This document shows positions 1 to 7,163 of a DNA stretch of 64,000 nt, in pieces (the first letter of the stretch is position 1; each line of letters begins with the position of its first letter). Source of the stretch: Aeromicrobium sp. Sec7.5 (GTDB lineage: Bacteria; Actinomycetota; Actinomycetes; Propionibacteriales; Nocardioidaceae); assembly GCF_036867135.1 (NCBI RefSeq), contig NZ_JBAJIJ010000001.1:1-64000 (forward strand), in the 5' to 3' direction. A program made the position numbers and the translations under genes. A model generated the notes under the pieces. The model searched no databases. It saw only the letters and a program-made list of their open reading frames with translations, and was not told where the DNA came from.

Positions 1-26
1 GGGACTGCCCCCGGTTTGGTTGACAC
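1..26 (+). repeat. IS left terminal inverted repeat
   Basis: Begins GGGACTGCCCC and ends GGTTTGGTTGACAC. It pairs with 1275-1300; only positions 12 and 13 differ. Confidence 0.92.
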
Positions 27-68
27 CTGACGTGTGAGGATTCGTTCCTCGCAGGAGAGGATGTCGCC

Positions 69-356
69 ATGCCAGCGCCCTATCCCAAGGAGTTCCGCGA
101 CGATGTCGTGGCTGTGGCCCGTCAGGGCCAGGCTCCGTTGTCGCAGATCGCCAAGGACTTCGGGATCTCTGAAGGGACCCTGTCGAACTGGTTGAAGAAG
201 GCCGACATCGAGGACGGTCACCGGCCCGGGCTGACCGAGGCCGACCGTGCCGAGCTGCGTGAGGCCAAGAAGCGGATCCGGCTGCTCGAGCAGGAAAACG
301 AGGTCCTGCGGCGGGCTGCGGCGTATCTGTCGCAGGCTAATCTGCCGGGAAAATAG
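69..356 (+). CDS. IS3-family transposase OrfA
   Basis: This 95-residue protein is the DNA-binding subunit of the IS3-type transposase. Residues about 22-45 form a helix-turn-helix (PLSQIAKDFGISEGTLSNWL). Residues about 63-88 are a leucine-zipper coiled coil (KKRIRLLEQENEVLRRAA) used for multimerisation. The ATG at 69 follows a GGAGAGG ribosome site. The stop TAG at 354-356 comes directly after the slippery heptamer, so a -1 shift there yields the OrfAB fusion that is the active transposase in this family. Length and domain order are normal for the family. Confidence 0.93.
   Translation: MPAPYPKEFRDDVVAVARQGQAPLSQIAKDFGISEGTLSNWLKKADIEDGHRPGLTEADRAELREAKKRIRLLEQENEVLRRAAAYLSQANLPGK
347..353 (+). 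other. programmed -1 frameshift heptamer G GGA AAA
   Basis: The bases GGGAAAA sit in orfA phase as G GGA AAA, immediately before the TAG stop at 354-356. They match the X XXY YYZ pattern for tandem slippage. A -1 shift joins orfA to the orfB frame, which reads IAFPLVREMAAAG across the junction; that is a typical OrfB N-terminus. Confidence 0.85.
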
Positions 357-376
357 CCTTCCCGCTCGTCCGCGAG

Positions 377-1258
377 ATGGCCGCGGCCGGCGCCCCTGTT
401 CGGGTGCCGGTCGCGGTGGCGAGCAGGGTCCTGGGGCTCTCGACCCAGGGGTACTACAAGTGGCTCAAGGACCCCGTCAGCCAGCGTGACTTCGACGACG
501 CGCACCTCATCGACGTGCTCTACGACCTCCACGAGGACGACGCCACGTTGGGCTACCGGTTCCTGACCGACGAGCTCGCCGATGAGCACGGCATCACTGT
601 CGGTGAGAACCGCGTCCACCGGCTCTGTCAGGTCGCTGGCATCACCGCCTCGCACCACAAGAAGCGGTCCAAGGCCGGCAGCACCGGGCCGCCGCCGCAC
701 GACGACCTTCTGGCCGTGGTCGACGAGCACGGTGTCGTCCGGCACGAGTTCGTCGCCGACGCCCCGAACAAGGTCTGGCTCTGGGACATCTCCGAACACC
801 CCACCCGCGAAGGCAAGCTCTACATCTGCGCAATCAAGGACGTCTTCTCCAACAGGATCGTCGGCTACTCCATCGACACCCGGATGAAGGCATCGTTGGC
901 GCAGTCGGCGATGCGCAACGCGATCGCGCTGCGCGCACCAGAGGCCACGGTGTGTCATTCGGACAGGGGCGGTCAATTCAGGGCCAAACGCACCCAGGCC
1001 CTCTTGGCCAACCATGGGCTGGTCGGCTCGATGGGCCGCTCCTACGGCGCCGGGGACAACGCGAGCATGGAGAGCTTCTTCGCCCTCCTGCAGAAGAACG
1101 TCCTCAACACCCGCCGCTGGGACACCCGCGACGAACTCCGCCTTGCGATGGTCCGCTGGATCGAGACCAAGTACAACCGACGACGCCGACAACGCGCCCT
1201 CGGCAAGCTCACCCCGACCGAGTTTGAGATGATCTACACGACCGCAACCGCGGCCTAA
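377..1258 (+). CDS. IS3-family transposase OrfB (DDE integrase core), expressed by -1 frameshift
   Basis: This is the catalytic domain of the transposase (rve superfamily). Numbered from the ATG at 377, the metal-binding triad is D137 (LWDIS), D196 (HSDRGG) and E232 (SMESFF). The last two are separated by 35 residues, the D(35)E signature of the family. An HTH_21-like region lies N-terminal (YDLHEDDATLGYRFLTDEL). The natural product starts in orfA and enters this frame at about 353. The separate ATG at 377 has no good ribosome site. The frame is intact to its stop 16 bp before the right inverted repeat. Confidence 0.94.
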   Translation: MAAAGAPVRVPVAVASRVLGLSTQGYYKWLKDPVSQRDFDDAHLIDVLYDLHEDDATLGYRFLTDELADEHGITVGENRVHRLCQVAGITASHHKKRSKAGSTGPPPHDDLLAVVDEHGVVRHEFVADAPNKVWLWDISEHPTREGKLYICAIKDVFSNRIVGYSIDTRMKASLAQSAMRNAIALRAPEATVCHSDRGGQFRAKRTQALLANHGLVGSMGRSYGAGDNASMESFFALLQKNVLNTRRWDTRDELRLAMVRWIETKYNRRRRQRALGKLTPTEFEMIYTTATAA

Positions 1259-1274
1259 TCAGCACAAACCCCGA

Positions 1275-1300
1275 GTGTCAACCAAACTCGGGGCAGTCCC
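1275..1300 (-). repeat. IS right terminal inverted repeat
   Basis: Reverse complement of 1-26 with two mismatches. It marks the right end of the insertion; sequence from 1301 on is flank. Confidence 0.92.
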
Positions 1301-1402
1301 GGATGCCTCAAGCCGACCGGGTCTCGATACGGGCTCGGCCGCGGCCGGCCTCCGCCACTCGACCAGCACGAGGAAGCGCTGGTCGAGTCGACCAACGGGT
1401 GG
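1301..1402 (+). repeat. family A palindromic repeat, interrupted by the IS
   Basis: It contains GACCGGGTCTCGATACGGG, CCACTCGACCAGC and an inverted CTGGTCGAGT, the modules of the arrays at 1768-2200 and 4346-5182. The first bases (GGATGCCTCAAGCCGACCGG) match the linker found in other copies (GGGTGCCGCAAGCTGACCGG at 1769-1788), so the IS lies inside the repeat. It forms the upstream flank of the GIY-YIG gene. Confidence 0.8.
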
Positions 1403-1469
1403 GGTGCCGACGAGAGGGCTGTGGACGCACGGTCGCATTCTTCGTCGAACTGGGCGACTGTCTCGTCCC

Positions 1470-1781
1470 ATGGCCGGCTTCATGTACATCCTGCGTTGCG
1501 CGGACGGCAGCTACTACGTGGGCAGCACCCGCGACTACGTGGCTCGACTCAGGCAGCACAACGACGGGGAAGGCGCGGCCTACACGCGGCGGCGACTCCC
1601 CGTCGAGCTCGTGTACTGCCTGCCGTGCGAGTCAATCGTCCAGGCCTACTGGTTCGAGAAGCGTGTCCAAGGATGGTCGCGGGCCAAGCGGGAAGCGCTC
1701 ATCGACGGCCGGCTGGATCTGCTCCCGGAGCTCGCGAGGAAGAAGTTCGACAAGCCAGATCCACCGGGTGCCGCAAGCTGA
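1470..1781 (+). CDS. GIY-YIG nuclease family protein embedded in palindromic repeats
   Basis: A 103-residue single-domain protein of the small GIY-YIG (UPF0213/YhbQ-like) class. The GIY motif is degenerate MYI (residues 5-7). YYVG (15-18) is the YIG motif, R26 is the expected catalytic arginine, and E63 in WFEKR is the metal-binding glutamate. The ATG at 1470 fits the family N-terminus; the frame stays open far upstream, but that part is repeat and IS sequence. The last codons and the TGA at 1779-1781 lie within a family A repeat, and another copy lies just upstream. The substrate is unknown. Fixed association with the repeats could mean it acts on their hairpins (inference). It may have lost its native promoter to the IS. 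Confidence 0.85.
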   Translation: MAGFMYILRCADGSYYVGSTRDYVARLRQHNDGEGAAYTRRRLPVELVYCLPCESIVQAYWFEKRVQGWSRAKREALIDGRLDLLPELARKKFDKPDPPGAAS

Positions 1782-2200
1782 CCGGGTCTCGATACTGGTC
1801 CTCGTTCCTCGGACCAACTCGACCAGCGGGTGGGTGGCCAGCACCTTCGCCGGTCGAGTGCTCGGCGAGCCCTGGCGAGCCGGCGTACCGAGACCCCCGC
1901 ACCCGACAGCACCCGTCAACCACGGCCCGAGCGAACCTGACCGGGTCTCGATACCGGTCCTCGTTCCTCGGACCAACTCGACCAACGAGGTCGGCGGCCA
2001 GCACCTTCGCCGGTCGAGTGCTCGGCGACCAACGGGGTGGGTGGCCAGCACCCCGCCGGTCGAGTGCTCGGCGAGCCCTGGCGAGCCGGCGTATCGAGAC
2101 CCCCGCACCCGACAGCACCCGTAAACCACGGCCCGAGTGAACCTGACCGGGTCTCGATACTGGTCCTCGTTCCTCGGACCAACTCGACCAACGGGTGTGG
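1768..2200 (+). repeat. family A palindromic repeat array (about three units)
   Basis: GACCGGGTCTCGATAC followed by CCTCGTTCCTCGGACCAACTCGACCA occurs at 1781, 1940 and 2143. Each is paired with an inverted module CCGGTCGAGTGCTCGGCGA...TATCGAGACC and a linker CCGCACCCGACAGCACCCGT. The middle unit holds an internal partial duplication. No coding potential is supported. It fills the space between the GIY-YIG gene and the HU terminator. Confidence 0.88.
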
Positions 2201-2221
2201 GGCGGGCGAGCGGACCAGATA

Positions 2222-2266
2222 CGACGACGCCGCCGGATCCTCAGGGAGGATCCGGCGGCGTCGTCG
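2222..2266 (-). terminator. strong hairpin terminator of the HU gene
   Basis: A perfect 20-bp stem (2222-2241 with 2247-2266) and 5-nt loop, 19 bp beyond the HU stop codon. There is no U-tract, which is common in actinobacteria. Confidence 0.82.
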
Positions 2267-2284
2267 ATCGTGCGACTGCAGGTG

Positions 2285-2563
2285 TTACTTGGCGGCAGCC
2301 TTCAGCTTCGAGCCGGCGCTGACCTTCACGCCGTAGCCGGCGGGGATCTCGATGGTCTCGCCCGTGGAGGGGTTGCGACCGGTGCGGGCGGCACGCTCGA
2401 CGCGCTCGACCGAGAGGATGCCCGGGATCGAGACCTTGTCGCCGGCGGCGACGGCCTCGAGGAGGACGTCGGTGAACGACGACAGCACCGAGTCGGCCAC
2501 CGTCTTGGTGGTGCCGGACTTCTCGGCGAGGGCGGCGACGAGGTCACTGCGGGAAATAGCCAC
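2285..2563 (-). CDS. hup: HU-family DNA-binding protein
   Basis: A 92-residue histone-like protein that bends and compacts DNA as a dimer. The sequence covers the whole HU fold. The beta-arm signature GRNPSTGE is at residues 62-69, and the helical N-terminus is ISRSDLVAALAEKSG. The start is GTG at 2563, preceded by AAGGAG six bases upstream; TAGACT at 2598-2603 (minus strand) is a candidate -10. Unlike mycobacterial HupB it lacks the long lysine/alanine tail, ending soon after the core in LKAAAK. Monocistronic, with its own strong terminator. Identification is firm; whether a tailed HU exists elsewhere cannot be seen. Confidence 0.95.
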   Translation of the reverse strand: MAISRSDLVAALAEKSGTTKTVADSVLSSFTDVLLEAVAAGDKVSIPGILSVERVERAARTGRNPSTGETIEIPAGYGVKVSAGSKLKAAAK

Positions 2564-2666
2564 AACTGCTCCTTGAAAAGGTGGATCTGGATCGTCGCCA
2601 GTCTAGGGAGCCGTGCCCGACTGCCCACCACCGGGGCGCGCGTGTTGCCTGAAGTTTCGGCATTTT

Positions 2667-3338
2667 TCAGGTCCAGCGTCCTGGCGTGACCCGGTCGCGG
2701 TGCTCCGCGACGAGCTGGCGGTACTCCGGACGCGGGACCTCGACCACCCCCAAGGAGGCCAGGTGCGGGGTGCTCCACTGCACGTCCACGAGCCCACCCG
2801 CCATGCGCCGGCACAGCTCCACGAGTGCCACCTTCGACGCATCCGTGGCCCGGTGGAACATCGACTCGCCCGCGAAGAGGTCGCCGATCTCGAGGCCGTA
2901 GAGGCCGCCCACGAGCCCGCCGCCGGCGTCCCAGACCTCCACCGAGTGCGCCCAGCCGAGCTCATGCAGCCGCACGTACGCCGCGCGGATCGGCTCGTCG
3001 ATCCAGGCGCCGGGGCGGCTCGGATCGGCGCAGGCGTCGATGACCTCGTCGAACGCGGTGTCGACCGACGTCGTGAACCGGGCGACCGACCGGCGCAGGG
3101 ATCGACTCACGCGCACGTCCTCGGGCCACAGGACGCCGCGCGTCATCGGCGACCACCAGAGCGGTTCACCCCGGTCGTCGCCCATCGGGAAGGCGCCGGC
3201 GCGGTAGGCCGCGATGATCGTGGGTGGCTCGAGGTCGGCCCCGCCGGCGATGCAGTCGACCGGTGGCAGATCGCGGTCGGGCGAGGTGGGCTCGGGGAAC
3301 TCCCACACCGACGGGGGGAGGGGGACGGGGTCGGTCAT
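2667..3338 (-). CDS. aat: leucyl/phenylalanyl-tRNA--protein transferase
   Basis: A 223-residue enzyme that adds Leu or Phe from aminoacyl-tRNA to N-terminal Arg/Lys of proteins, creating N-degrons for ClpS/ClpAP. Family marks visible are the N-terminal AAYRAGAFPMG, WWSPMTRGVL, the central HSVEVWD and GGLYGLEIGDLFAGESMF, and DVQWSTPHLASLG. Length is close to the usual 230. The ATG at 3338 is only 5 bp after the stop of the upstream phosphotransferase gene (3344), so the two are probably one operon read leftwards. Confidence 0.95.
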   Translation of the reverse strand: MTDPVPLPPSVWEFPEPTSPDRDLPPVDCIAGGADLEPPTIIAAYRAGAFPMGDDRGEPLWWSPMTRGVLWPEDVRVSRSLRRSVARFTTSVDTAFDEVIDACADPSRPGAWIDEPIRAAYVRLHELGWAHSVEVWDAGGGLVGGLYGLEIGDLFAGESMFHRATDASKVALVELCRRMAGGLVDVQWSTPHLASLGVVEVPRPEYRQLVAEHRDRVTPGRWT

Positions 3339-3343
3339 GGCCG

Positions 3344-4300
3344 TCAGTCGCGGGCGCTGACCCGGGTCAGGTGGTGCAGGGGCGCCTCGCCCCACTGGCG
3401 CCACTCCTGCGCCGTCGCGCTCGACAACGCCCGCCACCACGTCAGGCACCGGTGCACCGACTGCGTGAGCCACGCGGCGGACAGGTCGCCCGCGAGCTCG
3501 TCCGGGGTCAGGTCCCACGCGCCGGCGTAGGAGGCCAGCACCGGTTCCCACTCGACGGCGGGATCGTCGTCGATCACGCCGCGCGGCACGGCCAGCACCT
3601 CGAGCGCGTGCGCCCACTGCGCGTCGCCGAAGTCGAAGAGCCGCAGGCCCGCGGCCGAGGCGAACACGTTGTCGGTGTGGAGGTCACCGTGCTGCAGCGT
3701 CACCGGCAGGGCCGAGCCGACGAGCCGCACCGACGCCTCCACCACGGCGGGCCGCGCCTCGACGAGCGCCGCCCGCAGGCCCTCGTCGACGTGGCAGGGA
3801 TGGTCGGCGTCGAGCTCGGCGAACAACGTCACGAACCGGTCGTAGAGGTCGACCGTACGCGCGGGGCGGCAGTCGGGCAGACCCGTCGCCAGGATCGCCT
3901 CCTCGTGGAGGGCCAGGCGCTGCTGCAGACCGGCGACGCCGACCATGAGCGTCTGCCAGTCGGCCGTGGTGGCCGGCCGCGTCTCGCGCCACGTCGGGCC
4001 GAGGTCGGCCGCCAGGATCCAGCCGCGCTGCGCGTCGACCACCCGCGGGCGGGTCACGTCGTCGGGCGCCAGCTCGGCGAGCACCGCGTGGAGCCCCGCC
4101 TCGTAGGCCGCACCCGGCGGCAGCGCCTTGAACCAGTAGCGACCGGCATCGGTCTCGATCCGCAGCTGCGTCGACCACGGGCGGATGCGCACCTGCTCGA
4201 CCGCGAGGACCTGGGCCTCGTCGATCTGCTCGGCGACCCACGTCTGCGCGTCACGACGCCACTGGTCCGACGCGACCTCGTCGGAGAACGCGCGGTCCAT
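3344..4300 (-). CDS. phosphotransferase of the aminoglycoside/choline kinase-like superfamily
   Basis: A 318-residue APH-fold protein. The Brenner motif HGDLHTDN gives the catalytic Asp and metal-binding Asn, and LFDFGDA is the DFG-like metal site. The N-terminal lobe contains the YWFKALPPG nucleotide-binding lysine. The substrate is unknown; nothing in the sequence marks it as a drug-resistance enzyme rather than a small-molecule or protein kinase. The ATG at 4300 follows TAGCGT by 6 nt, so the mRNA is likely leaderless. First gene of a two-gene unit with aat. Confidence 0.85.
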   Translation of the reverse strand: MDRAFSDEVASDQWRRDAQTWVAEQIDEAQVLAVEQVRIRPWSTQLRIETDAGRYWFKALPPGAAYEAGLHAVLAELAPDDVTRPRVVDAQRGWILAADLGPTWRETRPATTADWQTLMVGVAGLQQRLALHEEAILATGLPDCRPARTVDLYDRFVTLFAELDADHPCHVDEGLRAALVEARPAVVEASVRLVGSALPVTLQHGDLHTDNVFASAAGLRLFDFGDAQWAHALEVLAVPRGVIDDDPAVEWEPVLASYAGAWDLTPDELAGDLSAAWLTQSVHRCLTWWRALSSATAQEWRQWGEAPLHHLTRVSARD

Positions 4301-4345
4301 GCCCGAACGCTAGCGGTCAGCGGGGCCGGCCGCCCGGTTCCACCG

Positions 4346-5182
4346 CTGGTCGAGTGGCCCGAGAAACGTCGCCCCCACCTGCTGGTCGAGTGGCCCGAGG
4401 AACGTCGCCCCCACCTGCTGGTCGAGTGGCCCGAGGAACGAGGGCCGTATCGAGACCCGGTCACGGTCAGGCAACCGGTGGACCGGACGGTGACTGACGG
4501 GTGCCGTCAGGTGCGGGGGTCTCGATACGGCCGCTCGCAGAGCTCGCGAGCCACTCGACCAACGGAGGGGCGGGCTCGCCGACCACTCGACCAGCGAAGT
4601 CGCCCCCACCTGCTGGTCGAGTGGCCCGAGGAACCAGGGCCGTATCGAGACCCGGTCACAGCGAGGCAACCGGTGGACCGGACGGTGGCTGACGGGTGCC
4701 CTCAGGTGCGGGGGTCTCGATACGGCCGCTCGCAGAGCTCGCAAGCCACTCGACCAACGGAGGGGGCGGGCTCGCCGACCACTCGACCAGCAAAGTCGCC
4801 CCCACCTGCTGGTCGAGTGGCCCGAGGAACCAGGGCCGTATCGAGACCCGGTCACGGTCAGGCAACCGGTGGACCGGACGATGGCTGACGGGTGCCCTCA
4901 GGTGCGGGGGTCTCGATACGGCCGCTCGCAGAGCTCGCAAGCCACTCGACCAACGGAGGGGCGGGCTCGCCGACCACTCGACCAGCAAAGTCGTGCCCAC
5001 CTGCTGGTCGAGTGGCCCGAGGAACGAGGGCCGTATCGAGACCCGGTCACGGTCAGGCAACCGGTGGACCGGACGGTGAGTGACGGGTGCCCTCAGGTGC
5101 GGGGGTCTCGATACGGCCGCTCGCAGAGCTCGCGAGCCACTCGACCAACGGAGGGGCGGGCTCGCCGACCACTCGACCAGCG
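4346..5182. repeat. 195-bp tandem array of family A palindromes (about four copies)
   Basis: GGTGCGGGGGTCTCGATACGG starts at 4510, 4705, 4901 and 5096, a period of 195-196 bp. Each unit has a module CTGGTCGAGTGGCCCGAGG..CGTATCGAGACC, a linker of about 60 bp, and the inverted module GGTCTCGATACGGCC..GCCACTCGACCA with internal GCTCGCAGAGCTCGCGAGC. The first part repeats the left module three times at about 37-bp spacing. Copies are nearly identical, implying recent amplification or gene conversion. Open frames crossing it are repeat translation, not genes. It separates two genes that are transcribed leftwards. Confidence 0.93.
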
Positions 5183-5215
5183 AAAGGGTGAGCTCGAACG
5201 GCGAGTCGCGCGCAC

Positions 5216-5884
5216 CTAGAGGCGGCGGTCCTTGAGCTCCTTGGCGGCGTACTGACCGACCTGCCGGGTCTGGTACGCGTCGGTCCCGCCCGCGACGACA
5301 CCGCCGGCCACCGGGATGCGGCGCGCCATCAGCGTCACCGCGCGGCGACCGACCGTGCGCGCGAACAGCTCACCCGTGAGCTCGCTCGCGATGATCTTGT
5401 CGAGCTCCGGCGCGTGCGACGGGGCGGTGGCCAGCGCCATCGGGGGCGACGGCAGGCTCTTGCGCTTGACGAGCTCGCGGACCTTGTCCTCGCCGAGCAT
5501 CGCGGCGAGGATCGCGTTCCGCACGCGGGGGTCGTCGAGGTCGTAGCCGCGCAGGTGCGCGATGCCGGCCACCAGGTGCGCCTGCAGCAGCGTGACGCCG
5601 GCGATGTTGGCGGGCACGGACACCGCGAGGGTCATGATGCCGCCGAGGTTCGTGGCGAATCCCTGGGCGCCGGCGAGTCCCACGTGGGTGCGCGTCAGGG
5701 TGCGGATGGCCTGCTCGACGTCACCGTGTGCGTCGACCATGTGCGTCGTCGCCGACTCGGCCGCGGAGCGCAGCGGACCGATGCCGTCGATGGCCTTGTC
5801 GAGGGCCTGGCGCACGAAGCTCCAGCCCACCTTCGGCGCCGCCTGCTTGCCTGCGACCCGGGCCACCTTCTTGCCAACTCCCAT
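5216..5884 (-). CDS. EcsC family protein
   Basis: A 222-residue protein with the EcsC-type hydrophobic core. A glycine/alanine-rich segment GLAGAQGFATNLGGIMTLAVSVPANIAG (split here as a description of residues about 69-96) is followed by LLQAHLVAGIAHLRGYDLDD, characteristic of the family. A second hydrophobic stretch near residues 190-205 (MARRIPVAGGVVAGG) suggests membrane association. The molecular function of EcsC proteins is not established. ATG at 5884 follows TAGACT by 6 nt (leaderless type). No clear partner: the neighbours are a repeat array and a divergent dehydrogenase. Confidence 0.82.
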   Translation of the reverse strand: MGVGKKVARVAGKQAAPKVGWSFVRQALDKAIDGIGPLRSAAESATTHMVDAHGDVEQAIRTLTRTHVGLAGAQGFATNLGGIMTLAVSVPANIAGVTLLQAHLVAGIAHLRGYDLDDPRVRNAILAAMLGEDKVRELVKRKSLPSPPMALATAPSHAPELDKIIASELTGELFARTVGRRAVTLMARRIPVAGGVVAGGTDAYQTRQVGQYAAKELKDRRL

Positions 5885-5999
5885 GGCGCGAGTCTAGGAG
5901 CGGGAGGATGCGGCTGCTCGTGAGCGAGATGTGATCTGCACGGCTGGGTCGCGCCTCGAGGCCGTGGTGGGATGGCTCTCCACCCTCCAGGAGTCCGTC

Positions 6000-7100
6000 A
6001 TGAGCCACCCCTCCCCGTCGACCTCGCCGCCCGCCTCGACTCGACTCGACGACCAGCAGATGCGCGCGGTCGTCCTCGACGCGGCGCGTGCGACCCCCGA
6101 GGTGCGCCTGGTGCCTCGCCCCACACCGCCGCCCGGCGGAGTCGTGGTGCGGGTCGAGGCCACCGGCCTGTGCCGCAGCGACTGGCACGCGTGGGCCGGC
6201 CACGACGAGGACATCGTGTTCCCGCACGTGCCGGGGCACGAGCTCGCCGGTGTCGTCACCGAGGTCGGTTCTGGCGTCGAGCGGTGGGCGGTGGGAGACC
6301 GCGTCACCGTCCCGTTCGTGTGCGGGTGCGGCGCGTGCGCCTGGTGCCGCGACGGCCAGGCTCAGGTGTGCCCCGACCAGCAGCAGCCGGGATCCACGCA
6401 CTGGGGGTCGTTCGCCGAGGAGGTTGCGCTGCACGCCGCCGACACGAACCTCGTCGCCCTCCCGGACGAGGTCGGCGCAGCCGCGGCCGCGAGCCTCGGG
6501 TGCCGCTTCGCCACCGCCTACCGGGCGCTCGTCGGCCGGGCACAGGTCACGCGTGACGAGTGGGTCACCGTGATCGGTGCTGGCGGCGTCGGGCTCAGCG
6601 CCGTGATGATCGCGAAGGCCCTGGGCGCGAGGGTGGTCGCGGTCGACCGGAACCAGGAGGCGCTCGACGTGGCGCTCGGGCTCGGGGCGGACCACGTGCT
6701 GCTCACGGACGGGCGGGACGTCCCGACCGCGATCGCCGCGCTCACCGATGGTGGGAGCCACGTCGCCGTGGACGCGGTGGGCAGCGAGCAGACGTGCGCG
6801 GACGCGATCCTGGGACTTCGCCGCCGCGGACGCCACGTCCAGGTCGGCCTGCTGCCACCCGTCGACGGACATCCGCGCGTGCCGATGGCCCGGGTCATCG
6901 GCTGGGAGCTCGACCTCCTCGGCAGCCACGGCATGGCCGCCGCGGACTACCCGGCCATGCTCGCGATGATCGAGGACGGGTCGCTCCAGCCCCAGCGCCT
7001 CGTCGAGCGCACGATCGGCCTCGCCCAGGCCGCGCAGGAGCTGCCTGGCTTCGACCGGGCCACCATCGCGGGGATGACTCTCGTCGACCCGACACTCTGA
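6000..7100 (+). CDS. zinc-dependent alcohol dehydrogenase (MDR superfamily)
   Basis: A 366-residue medium-chain dehydrogenase. CRSDWHAWAGH supplies the catalytic-zinc Cys and a nearby His. PGHELAGVV is the conserved glutamate loop, and CGCGACAWCRDGQAQVC carries the four structural-zinc cysteines. VTVIGAGGVGLSA is the Rossmann GxGxxG loop, followed by VVAVDRN, an acidic residue favouring NAD over NADP. The ATG at 6000 has GGAG about 7 nt upstream and gives the normal length; an upstream ATG at 5931 adds non-homologous residues. The alcohol substrate cannot be read from sequence. A PadR regulator follows downstream in the same direction. Confidence 0.9.
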   Translation: MSHPSPSTSPPASTRLDDQQMRAVVLDAARATPEVRLVPRPTPPPGGVVVRVEATGLCRSDWHAWAGHDEDIVFPHVPGHELAGVVTEVGSGVERWAVGDRVTVPFVCGCGACAWCRDGQAQVCPDQQQPGSTHWGSFAEEVALHAADTNLVALPDEVGAAAAASLGCRFATAYRALVGRAQVTRDEWVTVIGAGGVGLSAVMIAKALGARVVAVDRNQEALDVALGLGADHVLLTDGRDVPTAIAALTDGGSHVAVDAVGSEQTCADAILGLRRRGRHVQVGLLPPVDGHPRVPMARVIGWELDLLGSHGMAAADYPAMLAMIEDGSLQPQRLVERTIGLAQAAQELPGFDRATIAGMTLVDPTL

Positions 7101-7109
7101 GTCTGGGCG

Positions 7110-7153
7110 GATGCATGCGCAACTGGTTGCGTATGCATCAAGTTGCGTACTAA
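7110..7153 (+). promoter_or_regulatory. palindromic operator and promoter of the PadR gene
   Basis: GATGCATGCGCAAC (7110-7123) and GTTGCGTATGCATC (7126-7139) form a 14-bp inverted repeat with one mismatch and a 2-bp centre. TTGCGT (7127-7132) overlaps its right arm as -35, and TACTAA (7148-7153) is a plausible -10, only about 10 nt from the ATG. The TTGCGTA half-site recurs at 7143. The position fits autorepression by the PadR protein. Confidence 0.72.
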
Positions 7154-7163
7154 TCTCCCCCGC

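Larger units (their letters stand above)
1..1300 (+). mobile_element. IS3-family insertion sequence, apparently complete
   Basis: The element is bounded by 26-bp terminal inverted repeats (1-26 and 1275-1300, 24 of 26 matching). It carries two overlapping frames in the usual IS3 layout: orfA with a helix-turn-helix and leucine zipper, and orfB with a DDE integrase core. A GGGAAAA slippery heptamer precedes the orfA stop. Both frames are intact, so it may be active. The window starts exactly at the left end, so the left target-site copy cannot be seen; a 3-bp duplication would have to match 1301-1303 (gga). The right flank reads as part of a family A palindromic repeat, so the element seems inserted inside one. 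Confidence 0.93.

Noticed and set aside
1275-1469. Longer GIY-YIG protein starting inside the IS inverted repeat
   Set aside because: The added residues translate IS end and repeat sequence, and family proteins begin near the MYI motif.
2222-2266. Member of the dispersed repeat families
   Set aside because: The stem sequence is unrelated to families A-C and its place right after the HU stop fits a terminator.
3224-4888. 554-codon rightward open frame
   Set aside because: It is antisense to aat and the phosphotransferase and then runs through the tandem repeats. Its translation shows no family motifs and is Arg/Pro/Gly-rich, typical of shadows in GC-rich DNA.
4346-5182. CRISPR array
   Set aside because: The repeats are 195 bp with no short regular repeat/unique spacer pattern and no cas genes nearby.
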